Shown: positions 16,812-25,530, counted from the stretch's first letter. The stretch: 36,798 nt of DNA from Clostridia bacterium (GCA_017399175.1 JAFQEE010000061.1:1-36798), one strand, 5' to 3'. The notes: generated from the sequence alone by a model not told the origin. Translations and numbers: made by a program.

Positions 16812-18113
16812 GTGAAAAACCGAAAATTGTATATGCAGATTTACGATTATTACAAGGATTTGATAGAAAGTGGAAAAATGCCCGAGGGAACTCGTCTGCC
16901 CTCAATCCGAAGATGTGCAAAAGAGAGAAATGTTAGCAAAACCACAGTTGAACAAGGCTATATGTGTCTTTGTGATGACGGTTATATCTTGCCGAAAAGT
17001 CAGAGCGGATATTATGTTTCAAAGCGAGGAAACACCACCAAAAAGACAGAAACAAAAGAAGAAACAGCAAGTCAAAAAAATGCGATTTTGTACGATTTTG
17101 CTTCGTCAGGTGTTGATGCAGAAAGCTTTAATATGGATATCTGGCGAAGATACCTTAAAAGTGCCTTGCGACAGGGTGAACGACTGCTTTTTTACGGTGA
17201 CCCGCAAGGGGAGTATGACCTACGCCGAGAGATTGCAAAGTATGCAAGAGAAACGAGAAACTGCGTCTGTACTGAAGAAAATATCGTGATTGGTGCAGGT
17301 GTCCAGACACTTCTCAACATTCTTTGTCCACTTGTAAAAAATAAAAAATCGGTCTGCTTTGATGACTTGTCATACCGTCAGGGCACAGCTATTTTTTCTG
17401 ACTATGGTTTTAAGGTTAATGATAACAGAGAAAAAAGCAATATAATCTATGTTTCGCCATCATATTCAACCCGTTGGGGTGATGTTATGAGTGTTAAGGA
17501 CCGATTTGATTTGACCGACTTTGCAAGGAAAAACAATAAGCTGATTATCGAAGATGACTACGGTAGTGAATTCCGTTATTTTAATCGACCGACTCCGTCC
17601 CTACAAGGTCTTGACGGTGGCGAAAATGTTGTCTATTTAGGCACATTTTCCAAACTCTTACTGCCTTCAATCCGAATAAGCTTTATGATTCTTCCCAAAG
17701 GCTTGACCGAGGCTTATATGAAGAAAAAAGATTTGTATAATCAGACGGTTTCAAAGGCTGACCAGATAGCACTCTGCAGTTATATCCGTGACGGACATCT
17801 TAATTCACAAATTCGAAAATCAAGAAAAATCTATGCACAAAAATCAAAAATTCTTACTGATTTACTCGCAGAAAACTTCGGTAAAACCGTAACGATTTTA
17901 AAGACAAATTCACCGCTTTATGTAAGGTGTAAATTTAACATAAATATGACCACAGAAGCCTTTTGTAAATCGGCAGAAAAGTCAGGAATTTTGTTAATCC
18001 CCGCTAACACAAGCGAAGAATACCCTGAAATTGCATTTTCTGTTGCAACAGTAGGACAAAACAACCTTTCAAATGCGGTGATTTTGCTTGAGAAAGTGGT
18101 GCGAAATAGTTAA
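16812..18113 (+). CDS. pdxR: MocR/PdxR-type regulator (GntR helix-turn-helix fused to aminotransferase fold)
   Basis: A 433-residue transcription factor that senses pyridoxal phosphate. The start is GTG at 16812 with AAGGGG (16797-16802). The ORF can be read back to a GTG at 16761, but that lies in the operator and has no ribosome site. Residues 1-70 form a GntR winged helix (LPSIRRCAKERNVSKTTVEQGY). Residues 110-430 are an aminotransferase class I domain with DDYGSEFRY (Asp248/249 near the cofactor ring) and GTFSK with the cofactor lysine Lys281. Both cofactor residues are kept. The divergent pdxY/ECF genes are the obvious target. Confidence 0.9.
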   Translation: MKNRKLYMQIYDYYKDLIESGKMPEGTRLPSIRRCAKERNVSKTTVEQGYMCLCDDGYILPKSQSGYYVSKRGNTTKKTETKEETASQKNAILYDFASSGVDAESFNMDIWRRYLKSALRQGERLLFYGDPQGEYDLRREIAKYARETRNCVCTEENIVIGAGVQTLLNILCPLVKNKKSVCFDDLSYRQGTAIFSDYGFKVNDNREKSNIIYVSPSYSTRWGDVMSVKDRFDLTDFARKNNKLIIEDDYGSEFRYFNRPTPSLQGLDGGENVVYLGTFSKLLLPSIRISFMILPKGLTEAYMKKKDLYNQTVSKADQIALCSYIRDGHLNSQIRKSRKIYAQKSKILTDLLAENFGKTVTILKTNSPLYVRCKFNINMTTEAFCKSAEKSGILLIPANTSEEYPEIAFSVATVGQNNLSNAVILLEKVVRNS

Positions 18114-18176
18114 TAAATACAAAAGAAGCGGTGAATTTATGTGCTAATCGCCAATATTACTTATAATAGTATAAAA

Positions 18177-18207
18177 AATTCAAAAAAATGATAGACTTTT
18201 TTGAATT
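18177..18207. repeat. 11-bp inverted repeat upstream of the hydrogenase operon
   Basis: AATTCAAAAAA (18177-18187) and TTTTTTGAATT (18197-18207) with a 9-bp loop. It may end the pdxR transcript; its right arm also touches the -35 region of the hydrogenase promoter. Confidence 0.6.
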
Positions 18208-18220
18208 AGTTTGTTATAAT
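18192..18220 (+). promoter_or_regulatory. Promoter of the hydrogenase operon
   Basis: TAGACT (18192-18197), 17 bp, TATAAT (18215-18220). A leader of about 90 nt holds a weak hairpin (GGTGA..TCACC near 18271-18287) before the ribosome site AGGAGG at 18301. Confidence 0.65.
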
Positions 18221-18228
18221 TTTAACAT
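18211..18228. promoter_or_regulatory. Rex-like operator on the hydrogenase promoter
   Basis: TTGTTATAATTTTAACAT matches the redox regulator Rex site TTGTTAANNNNTTAACAA at 12 of 14 fixed positions and covers the -10 box. Rex leaves DNA when NADH/NAD+ rises, so the operon would be induced in reduced cells. Confidence 0.6.
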
Positions 18229-18316
18229 GTACTGTTGTGTGAAAATCACAGTATTGATAACATTAATGAGGGTGAGCAAAAGTTCACCATAATCAAACAA
18301 AGGAGGAAATTCCAAA

Positions 18317-18814
18317 ATGCTCAAAAAATTAAGTTCCATTCCGTTTGCAGGAACACCGGAGCAAGAGGAACAGCTCAAGGCTGTCATTGAAAAGAATAAG
18401 GATGACAAGAGTATGCTTATGCACGTAATGCAGGAAGCACAGGGTATCTACGGTTACCTTCCTTATGAAGTTCAGGTTATGATTGCTGAGGGTATGGATG
18501 TTCCGCTTGAAAAGGTTTACGGAGTATCAACTTTCTACGCACAGTTCTCACTTTCTCCAAAGGGTAAGTACAACATTTCAGTTTGTCTTGGTACAGCTTG
18601 TTATGTTAAGGGTGCACAGGACCTTGTTGACAAGATTACAGAAAAACTTGGTATCGGCCCTGATGAATGTACAGCTGACGGTGAATTCTCACTTGAAGCT
18701 TGTCGTTGTATCGGTGCTTGCGGTCTTGCTCCTGTTCTTACAGTAAATGACGAAGTTTACGGTAAGCTCACAGGCGATGATATCCCAGGTATCCTTGAAA
18801 AATATATGGCATAA
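18317..18814 (+). CDS. hndA: NAD(P)-linked [FeFe]-hydrogenase subunit HndA/HydC (NuoE-like)
   Basis: A 165-residue NuoE-type subunit with a thioredoxin-like [2Fe-2S] domain. Ligand cysteines are at 90 and 95 (VCLGTAC) and 131 and 135 (CIGAC). The N-terminal helical bundle (residues 10-75) contains YGYLPYEV and VYGVSTFYAQF, typical of the family. It passes electrons within the hydrogenase complex next to the flavin subunit. The start has a perfect AGGAGG site at 18301. It is the first gene of the operon, and its stop overlaps the next start by one base (TAATG). Confidence 0.94.
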   Translation: MLKKLSSIPFAGTPEQEEQLKAVIEKNKDDKSMLMHVMQEAQGIYGYLPYEVQVMIAEGMDVPLEKVYGVSTFYAQFSLSPKGKYNISVCLGTACYVKGAQDLVDKITEKLGIGPDECTADGEFSLEACRCIGACGLAPVLTVNDEVYGKLTGDDIPGILEKYMA

Positions 18815-19356
18815 TGAGAGAATTATCTCTTAACATTTTAGATGTTGCTCAGAATTCAATAACTGCAGGTGCTTCGCTTATTACTATTGAGGTTAAAGAA
18901 AATACTGTTGACAAAACAATGCTCATCGGAATTTATGATAACGGCAAGGGTATGAGTGAGGAACAGGTAAAAAGTGTTGTTGACCCATTCTTTACAACAA
19001 GAACAACCCGAAAGGTCGGTATGGGAATTCCGCTTTTTAAAATGGCAGCTGAACAAACGGGTGGAGGACTTGAAATTAAGTCGGAATTGGGTGTCGGTAC
19101 AGAAGTCCGTGCATACTTTAAAACGGACAGCGTTGATTTTACACCGCTTGGTGATATTGCTTCAACGGTACAGATGCTTATAACAATGAATACTGACCGT
19201 GACTTTGTGTATAAGCACATTGTCAATGAAAAGGAATTCGTTGCTGATACCCGTGAGATTAAGGAAATTCTCGGTGATGTCCCGCTTGATACTTATGAAG
19301 TTTCACAGTGGCTATTCGAATTTATAAAAGAAAACACGGAGGTGCTTTATATATGA
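18814..19356 (+). CDS. GHKL ATPase-domain protein inside the hydrogenase operon
   Basis: A 180-residue protein with a histidine-kinase-type ATP-binding domain. The N box is DVAQNS (Asn14), G1 is DNGKGM (42-47) and G2 is GMGIPL (69-74). There is no dimerisation or phospho-acceptor domain before it. It resembles anti-sigma-factor or sensor-kinase ATPases more than a full kinase. The remaining residues 110-180 have no motif I know. It starts on the last base of the hndA stop and overlaps hndB by 4 bp, so it is made together with the hydrogenase. It may regulate or assemble the complex; this is inference. Confidence 0.82.
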   Translation: MRELSLNILDVAQNSITAGASLITIEVKENTVDKTMLIGIYDNGKGMSEEQVKSVVDPFFTTRTTRKVGMGIPLFKMAAEQTGGGLEIKSELGVGTEVRAYFKTDSVDFTPLGDIASTVQMLITMNTDRDFVYKHIVNEKEFVADTREIKEILGDVPLDTYEVSQWLFEFIKENTEVLYI

Positions 19357-19724
19357 AAACTCTTGCAGAGCTTATGGCTATCAAAGAAGCAACACAGCAG
19401 AAAATGACTGTTCGTGAAGATACAGGCGACGACGCAACAAGAATCGTTGTTGGTATGGCTACTTGCGGTATCGCAGCAGGTGCTCGTCCTGTTCTTAATG
19501 CTTTCGTTGATGAAGTTGCAAAAAGAAACCTTAAGGGCGTTACAGTTTCACAGACAGGTTGTATCGGTATGTGCCAGTACGAGCCTATCGTTGAAGTAAT
19601 CCAGCCTGGTAAGGAAAAAGTAACATATGTTAAAATGACTGCTGAAAAGGTGGCAAAGGTTGTTAATGACCATATCGTTAACGGTAACCCTGTTGCTGAA
19701 TACACAGTTAGTGCTATTAAATAA
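19353..19724 (+). CDS. hndB: Thioredoxin-like [2Fe-2S] ferredoxin subunit HndB
   Basis: A 123-residue small iron-sulfur subunit found between the NuoE-like and NuoF-like subunits in HndABCD-type hydrogenases. The start at 19353 has GGAGGTG (19338-19344) and overlaps the ATPase stop by 4 bp; the ATG at 19308 is internal to that gene. Only three candidate cluster cysteines are visible: Cys38 (ATCGIAAGA), Cys70 and Cys74 (QTGCIGMC). The fourth position of the usual four-cysteine pattern reads Ala in the GIAAGA segment, as I recall is common in HndB proteins. It may be structural rather than a full electron carrier. Confidence 0.88.
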   Translation: MKTLAELMAIKEATQQKMTVREDTGDDATRIVVGMATCGIAAGARPVLNAFVDEVAKRNLKGVTVSQTGCIGMCQYEPIVEVIQPGKEKVTYVKMTAEKVAKVVNDHIVNGNPVAEYTVSAIK

Positions 19725-19736
19725 GGAGGAAACATA

Positions 19737-21524
19737 ATGTATCGTTCACACGTACTTGTTTGCGGCGGTACCGGTTGTACCTCTTCAAACAGCCAGGCAA
19801 TTATTGAGGCTCTTGAAACTCAGATTGCTGAAAAAGGATTGAGCGAAGAAATCAAAGTTATCAGAACAGGTTGTTTTGGTCTTTGTGCTCTTGGTCCAAT
19901 TATGATTGTTTATCCTGAAGGAAGCTTCTATTCACAGGTTAAGGTTGAGGATATCCCTGAAATCGTTGAAGAACACCTTCTCAAGGGTAGAATTGTTACA
20001 AGACTTCTTTATGATGAAACTGTAACAGAAACAGAAGTTAAATCTCTTAATGACACAAAGTTCTATGCAAAGCAGGAACGTGTTGCTCTTCGTAACTGTG
20101 GTGTTATTGACCCTGAAAATATCGACGAGTACATAGCATATGACGGTTATCAGGCACTTGCTAAGTGTCTTACAGAATACACACCTGAACAGGTTATTCA
20201 GGTTGTTAAGGATTCAGGACTTCGTGGCCGTGGCGGCGGCGGATTCCCGACAGGTCTTAAATGGAGCTTTACAGCTGCAAATCAGGCTGACCAGAAATAT
20301 GTTGTATGTAATGCTGACGAAGGTGACCCGGGTGCATTCATGGACCGTTCAGTTCTTGAAGGTGACCCACACTGTATTATCGAAGCAATGGCTATCTGCG
20401 GTTATGCAACAGGCGCTACTGAAGGTTATGTTTATGTTCGTGCTGAATACCCAATCGCAGTTAATCGTCTTCAGATTGCTATTGACCAGGCTAAGGAATA
20501 TGGACTTTTAGGTAAAAACATTTTCGATTCAGGTTTTGACTTTGACCTTCATATCCGTCTTGGTGCAGGTGCTTTCGTTTGCGGTGAAGAAACAGCGCTT
20601 ATGACATCTATCGAAGGTAACCGTGGTGAACCAAGACCTCGTCCTCCATATCCTGCAGTTAAAGGTCTTTTCGGCAAACCAACAACAGAAAACAACGTTG
20701 AAACATTTGCTAACATTCCACAGATTATCCTCAAGGGTGCTGACTGGTTCGCATCAATGGGTACAGAAAAATCAAAGGGAACAAAGGTATTTGCTCTCGG
20801 TGGTAAGATTAACAATACAGGTCTTGTTGAAGTTCCTATGGGTACAACTCTCCGTGAAGTTATCGATGAAATCGGTGGCGGTATTCCAAACGGAAAGAAA
20901 TTCAAGGCTGCTCAGACAGGTGGTCCTTCAGGCGGATGTATTCCTGCTTCTCTTATGGACACACCAATCGACTATGATAACCTTACAGCAATCGGCTGTA
21001 TGATGGGTTCAGGTGGACTTATCGTAATGGACGAAGACAACTGTATGGTTGACATCGCTAAGTTCTTCCTCGACTTCACAGTTGACGAATCTTGCGGTAA
21101 GTGTACTCCATGCCGTATCGGTACAAAGAGACTTCGTGAAATGCTCGAAAAGATTACTGACGGTAAGGCAACACTTAAAGACCTTGATGAACTTGAAGAG
21201 CTTTGCTACTACATCAAGGAAAACTCACTCTGCGGTCTTGGACAGACTGCTCCAAACCCTGTTCTTGCAACTCTTAAGTTCTTCCGTGACGAATATATTG
21301 CTCACGTTGTTGATAAGACTTGTCCTGCAGGCGTTTGTAAGAAACTTGTTAAGTACGAAATCGTTGCTGACGCTTGTAAGGGTTGTACACTCTGTGCAAG
21401 AAAGTGCCCTGTTGGCGCTATCAGCGGTACAGTTAAGAACCCACACGAAATTGATGCTAATAAGTGTATCAAGTGTGGCGTATGTATCGATTCTTGTAAG
21501 TTCGGTGCTATTATTAAGAAATAA
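19737..21524 (+). CDS. hndC: Flavin/NAD(P)H-binding hydrogenase subunit HndC/HydB (NuoF-like)
   Basis: A 595-residue flavoprotein that exchanges electrons with NAD(P)H and is the presumed site of flavin-based bifurcation. Domain order: thioredoxin-like [2Fe-2S] domain (residues 1-100; CGGTGCTS, RTGCFGLC), NuoF domain with GRGGGGFPTG (about 163-172) for FMN and NAD binding and ADEGDPGAFMDR, an SLBB domain (about 345-400), a [4Fe-4S] site ESCGKCTPCR (about 450-459), and a C-terminal 2[4Fe-4S] ferredoxin (about 540-595; CKGCTLCARKCP, CIKCGVCIDSC). The order matches HndC and HydB. It begins 12 bp after hndB with AAGGAGG. Confidence 0.96.
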   Translation: MYRSHVLVCGGTGCTSSNSQAIIEALETQIAEKGLSEEIKVIRTGCFGLCALGPIMIVYPEGSFYSQVKVEDIPEIVEEHLLKGRIVTRLLYDETVTETEVKSLNDTKFYAKQERVALRNCGVIDPENIDEYIAYDGYQALAKCLTEYTPEQVIQVVKDSGLRGRGGGGFPTGLKWSFTAANQADQKYVVCNADEGDPGAFMDRSVLEGDPHCIIEAMAICGYATGATEGYVYVRAEYPIAVNRLQIAIDQAKEYGLLGKNIFDSGFDFDLHIRLGAGAFVCGEETALMTSIEGNRGEPRPRPPYPAVKGLFGKPTTENNVETFANIPQIILKGADWFASMGTEKSKGTKVFALGGKINNTGLVEVPMGTTLREVIDEIGGGIPNGKKFKAAQTGGPSGGCIPASLMDTPIDYDNLTAIGCMMGSGGLIVMDEDNCMVDIAKFFLDFTVDESCGKCTPCRIGTKRLREMLEKITDGKATLKDLDELEELCYYIKENSLCGLGQTAPNPVLATLKFFRDEYIAHVVDKTCPAGVCKKLVKYEIVADACKGCTLCARKCPVGAISGTVKNPHEIDANKCIKCGVCIDSCKFGAIIKK

Positions 21525-21539
21525 GGAGAGTGCAATAAA

Positions 21540-23273
21540 ATGGTAAATATTAAAATTAACAATAAGCCTTATACAGTACCAAAGGGCAGCACTATCCTTG
21601 AAGCTGCTCGCCATGCGGGTATTGAAATCCCAACACTTTGCTACCTTAAGGACATCAACGAAATCGGTGCATGTCGTATGTGTATGGTAGAAGTTAAGGG
21701 TGCAAGAAGCCTTGTTGCTGCTTGCGTGTTCCCTGTAAACGAGGGAATGGAAATCTTCACAAACACAGAAAAGGTAAGACATTCAAGAAAAATGACTCTT
21801 GAACTTATCCTTTCAAACCATGATAGAAAATGTCTTTCTTGTGTACGTAGCGGAACTTGCGAACTCCAGCAGCTTTGCAAGGAATTCGGCGTGGATATCG
21901 AAGACAGATTTGACGGTGAAATGGTTCGTTACAACTTTGACGATTCAGCAGCACATATGGTAAGAGATAACAACAAGTGTATCCTTTGCCGTCGTTGTAT
22001 CGCAGCTTGTGACCAGCAGGGTATTTCAGTTATCGGTGCTAATGCTCGTGGTTTTGATACTCACGTAAGTTCAGCATTTGATAAGGACCTTGCAGATGTT
22101 TCATGTATCTCTTGCGGTCAGTGTATCGTTAACTGCCCAACAGGTGCAATCGTTGAAAAGGATGATACAGATAAAGTTCTTGCAGCAATCAATGACCCTG
22201 AAAAGTTCGTTATTGTTCAGACTGCTCCTTCAATCCGTGCTACACTTGGTGAAGCATTCGGTATGCATATCGGTACAAATGTTGAAGGTAAGATGGTTGC
22301 AGCACTTCGTCGCCTTGGCTTTGATAAGGTGTTTGATACAGACTTTGCTGCTGACCTTACAATTATGGAAGAAGCTAATGAACTTCTTGACAGAGTTCAG
22401 AACGGTGGCACACTTCCAATGATTACATCTTGTTCACCGGGTTGGATTAAGTACTGTGAACACTACTATCCTGAACAGATTAAGCACCTTTCAACTTGTA
22501 AATCACCACAGCAGATGTTCGGTGCAGTTATGAAGACATACTATGCCCAGAAGCTCGGTATGGACCCTAAGGATATGGTTGTTGTCGGTATTATGCCATG
22601 TACAGCAAAGAAATTCGAAACAAAGCGTGATAATCAGGCGGCTTCAGGTTATCCTGATGTTGATATCGCTCTTACAACAAGAGAACTTGCAAGAATGATT
22701 GAAAGTGCAGGTATTTTCTTCAAGCATCTTCCTGACGAAGAATTTGATATGCCTTTCGGCGAAAGCACAGGTGCATCAACAATCTTCGGTGCAACAGGCG
22801 GTGTTATGGAAGCTGCTCTTCGTACAGCAGTTGAAAAGCTTACAGGCGAAACACTCCAGGATGTTGACTTTACAGCAGTTCGTGGTATGGACGGCGTTAA
22901 GGAAGCTGAATATGATGTTGCAGGTAAGAAGATTAAGGTTGCAGTAGCATCAGGTACAAAGAACGCAAAGGTTCTTATGGACCAGATTAAGAACGGCACA
23001 AGCGAATATCTCTTTATCGAGATTATGGGTTGTCCTGGCGGTTGTATCAACGGTGGTGGTCAGCCGATTCAGCACGCTGTTGTTCGTAACTTCGTTGACC
23101 TTAAGGCTCGTCGTGCAGAAGCACTTTACACAGCTGACAGAAACAACGCAGTAAGAAAGTCACACGAAAATGAAGCAATCAAGACTCTTTACACAGAGTT
23201 CCTTGGTAAACCTGGTAGCCATAAGGCTCACGAGGTTCTTCATACTTCATATGTGGCAAGAAAGAAATATTAA
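21540..23273 (+). CDS. hndD: Catalytic [FeFe]-hydrogenase subunit HndD/HydA
   Basis: A 577-residue H2-forming or H2-splitting subunit, carrying the H cluster. From the N-terminus: plant-type [2Fe-2S] (Cys34, 45, 48, 62), His-Cys [4Fe-4S] site (HDRKCLSCVRSGTC), two [4Fe-4S] sites (CILCRRCIAAC; CISCGQCIVNCP), then the H-cluster motifs TSCSPGW (296-302), MPCTAKKFE (Cys354) and MGCPGGCINGGGQP (Cys498, Cys502). A C-terminal small-subunit-like tail ends in AHEVLHTSYV. The first motif has Ser where the monomeric enzymes have a second Cys. The domain layout is that of trimeric or tetrameric NAD(P)-linked enzymes. Maturases HydEFG are not in this window. Confidence 0.97.
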   Translation: MVNIKINNKPYTVPKGSTILEAARHAGIEIPTLCYLKDINEIGACRMCMVEVKGARSLVAACVFPVNEGMEIFTNTEKVRHSRKMTLELILSNHDRKCLSCVRSGTCELQQLCKEFGVDIEDRFDGEMVRYNFDDSAAHMVRDNNKCILCRRCIAACDQQGISVIGANARGFDTHVSSAFDKDLADVSCISCGQCIVNCPTGAIVEKDDTDKVLAAINDPEKFVIVQTAPSIRATLGEAFGMHIGTNVEGKMVAALRRLGFDKVFDTDFAADLTIMEEANELLDRVQNGGTLPMITSCSPGWIKYCEHYYPEQIKHLSTCKSPQQMFGAVMKTYYAQKLGMDPKDMVVVGIMPCTAKKFETKRDNQAASGYPDVDIALTTRELARMIESAGIFFKHLPDEEFDMPFGESTGASTIFGATGGVMEAALRTAVEKLTGETLQDVDFTAVRGMDGVKEAEYDVAGKKIKVAVASGTKNAKVLMDQIKNGTSEYLFIEIMGCPGGCINGGGQPIQHAVVRNFVDLKARRAEALYTADRNNAVRKSHENEAIKTLYTEFLGKPGSHKAHEVLHTSYVARKKY

Positions 23274-23292
23274 TTTCTTAAATAATTAAATG

Positions 23293-23326
23293 AAGACGGG
23301 GAGTATAGCAATATACTTCCCGTCTT
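23293..23326 (+). terminator. Hairpin after hndD
   Basis: AAGACGGG, AGTATA, loop GCAA, TATACT, CCCGTCTT. The stem is long with one internal mismatch, but it is followed by only two T residues before AAAGG. Termination may be partial, and transcription could run on into the MATE gene. Confidence 0.6.
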
Positions 23327-23338
23327 AAAGGTTAAACT

Positions 23339-24694
23339 ATGAAATCTGGCACTAACAATATGACAACGGGTAATCCGTTGAAACTTATTATTTCTTTCGC
23401 AATTCCCATAATGCTGACAAGCCTTGTTCAGCAGTTTTATAATGTTGCGGACACATATATTGTGGGAAAATATATTTCTGATGATGCTCTTGCTGCTGTT
23501 GGTGCAGTAGGGCCTATGAGTGGTTTGCTTGTTGGTCTTGCTATGGGACTTACAGATGGTTTTTCTATTCCCGTTGCTCAGTCGTTTGGAGCAGGGGATA
23601 AGAAACTTACAAATCATTATGCAGGAAATGCCATTTCGCTTACCATAGTTGCAACCGGAGTTATGACAATTATTTCATTTATATTGATGAAACCGATTTT
23701 GCGACTTATGGGTACACCGTCCAATATTTTTCAGGACGCATATACTTATGTAATGATAAATTACCTTGGTATGTTCACAAGAACGATTTATAATGTTCTT
23801 GCAGGAATTCTTCGTGCTTTGGGTGATAGCAAATCACCGCTTATGTTTTTATCCGTTTGCGCAGTAGCAAATGTTGTTTTGAATTATATTACAATAGTAC
23901 CATTGAAAATGGGTGTGTTTGGTGCAGCAATTTCAACCGTACTCGCACAGTTTATATCATGTGTTATGTGTATAATATATGTAAGAAGACGAAACGATAT
24001 TATATATATTTCGCGTGACAATTTTAAAATTAGGAAAAAAACTGCTGTATTGATGCTCAAAATGGGTGTTCCAAGAGCATTACAGTATTCAATAACAAGT
24101 ATCGGTTCAATGGTTCTTCAGACCACAATCAACTCTTATGGTTCAGATTATGTGGCAGGATGGACTGTTGCTAATAAACCTGAATTACTTGCTAATATTC
24201 CACTTTCTGCAACAGGTGTTGCTGTTGCGACTTTTTCAGGACAAAATTTTGGTGCAGGTAAAATGGACAGAGTCCGTAAAGGTGTTCGCAGTGCAATAAT
24301 CTTTTCGGGTTGTTTGTCAGTTGTGATGTCGTTCATTCTTTATGGTTTTGGTGATGATATTGCAAGGTTGTTCCTTGATGGAAATAATGATGATGCTATA
24401 TTTGCGTCAAAAACTTATTTACAGACAATTGCCATTTTCTATTTTGCCCTTGCAGTCTTGTTCGTGTTCAGAAATGCTTTGCAGGGTATAGGTAAAAGCT
24501 ATGTTTCAATGATGGCTGGTGTTGCCGAATTGTTTGGAAGAATAATTGCAGCGCTTATTTTGTCACGATTTTTTGGATTTGCAGGTGTGTGCTTTGCATC
24601 ACCGTTTGCGTGGATTTTAGCGGATATACCGTTGCTTGTCATATATTATGTGAAGGTAGTAAAGGAAAAGGATAAAAAATGTTTAAAAAGATAA
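23339..24694 (+). CDS. MATE family multidrug/cation exporter
   Basis: A 451-residue membrane protein with about 12 helices in two halves, each with the MATE pattern (TNPLKLIISFAIP-like start; QQFYNVADTYIVG; VGLAMGLTDGFSIPVAQSFGA; NFGAGKMDRV in the second half). It exports drugs or other organic cations using Na+ or H+. It starts 13 bp after the hndD hairpin with AAAGG. An alternative start is Met8 (NNMTTGNPLK). It overlaps the MltG-like gene by 16 bp. Confidence 0.9.
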   Translation: MKSGTNNMTTGNPLKLIISFAIPIMLTSLVQQFYNVADTYIVGKYISDDALAAVGAVGPMSGLLVGLAMGLTDGFSIPVAQSFGAGDKKLTNHYAGNAISLTIVATGVMTIISFILMKPILRLMGTPSNIFQDAYTYVMINYLGMFTRTIYNVLAGILRALGDSKSPLMFLSVCAVANVVLNYITIVPLKMGVFGAAISTVLAQFISCVMCIIYVRRRNDIIYISRDNFKIRKKTAVLMLKMGVPRALQYSITSIGSMVLQTTINSYGSDYVAGWTVANKPELLANIPLSATGVAVATFSGQNFGAGKMDRVRKGVRSAIIFSGCLSVVMSFILYGFGDDIARLFLDGNNDDAIFASKTYLQTIAIFYFALAVLFVFRNALQGIGKSYVSMMAGVAELFGRIIAALILSRFFGFAGVCFASPFAWILADIPLLVIYYVKVVKEKDKKCLKR

Positions 24695-25530
24695 TTTCGA
24701 TTTTTCTTATCTTTACAATTATATTTACTTTGTCATCTTGTGGCGGAGTTAAGGAAGAACCTACAACAGAACCAACGGAAACTACAACTCAAGTGCCTAC
24801 GGTAACTGTGACAATCCCCGAGGGCTATACTCTTGTGCGAATTGCGTGGTTGTTGGAGGATAAAGGACTTTGCGTTGCTGACGATTTCATTGAAGCATGT
24901 CAAACTTATACCGAATGGCTTGATTTGACACAGTACCCGTTTCTTAATGACTTGCAAAGTGCCGAAAATGTGTGTATTTTCCTTGAAGGCTATTTTTTTC
25001 CGTTGACATATGAAATTCCTGAAACAGCAACTGTGCAGGATATCGTAAAGATGTTTTTGAACGGAACTAAAAAGGTTTTTGATGATACTTTTATGCTTAT
25101 GGTGAATGAAAGCGGATATACTTTGCACGAAATTCTCACTATTGCATCGATTATTGAAAAGGAAGCAAAGTTAGATGACCAAAGACCAATGATTTCTTCC
25201 GTTATTCACAACAGAATGAAAGACGGTATGAAAATCCAATGCGACCCGACTGTAAAGTATTGTGATGGTGTTATAAAGCTTGTTTATCCTGAAAAATACG
25301 ATTATTATTCAGATTTTTACAGCACTTATGTCTGCAATGGCCTTATGGCAGGACCTATTTGTAGTCCGGGAATGAAATCTATTCATGCTGCATTAAGTCC
25401 CATTGAAACAAATTATCTGTATTTCATTGTAGGTACTGTACCGCCATATGAATCAAAGTATTCCGAAACATTTAAGGAACATGATGCTTTCTGGCAAGCA
25501 AACAAAGATAGACTTACAGGAAATAATTAA
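24679..25530 (+). CDS. mltG: MltG-like endolytic transglycosylase lipoprotein
   Basis: A 283-residue lipoprotein of the YceG/MltG family, which cuts nascent peptidoglycan strands. The signal ends in the lipobox LSSC (Cys21), then a Thr/Pro/Glu-rich linker (22-45). A LysM-like segment VTIPEGYTLVRIAWLLEDKG, with motif LEGYFFPLTYEI, precedes ASIIEKEA with catalytic Glu160. HNRMKDGMKIQCDPT, NGLMAGPICSPG and ALSPIETNYLYFIVG complete the family pattern. MltG is normally a membrane-helix protein; the lipoprotein form here replaces the helix. It is translationally linked to the MATE gene by overlap. Confidence 0.88.
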   Translation: MFKKIISIFLIFTIIFTLSSCGGVKEEPTTEPTETTTQVPTVTVTIPEGYTLVRIAWLLEDKGLCVADDFIEACQTYTEWLDLTQYPFLNDLQSAENVCIFLEGYFFPLTYEIPETATVQDIVKMFLNGTKKVFDDTFMLMVNESGYTLHEILTIASIIEKEAKLDDQRPMISSVIHNRMKDGMKIQCDPTVKYCDGVIKLVYPEKYDYYSDFYSTYVCNGLMAGPICSPGMKSIHAALSPIETNYLYFIVGTVPPYESKYSETFKEHDAFWQANKDRLTGNN

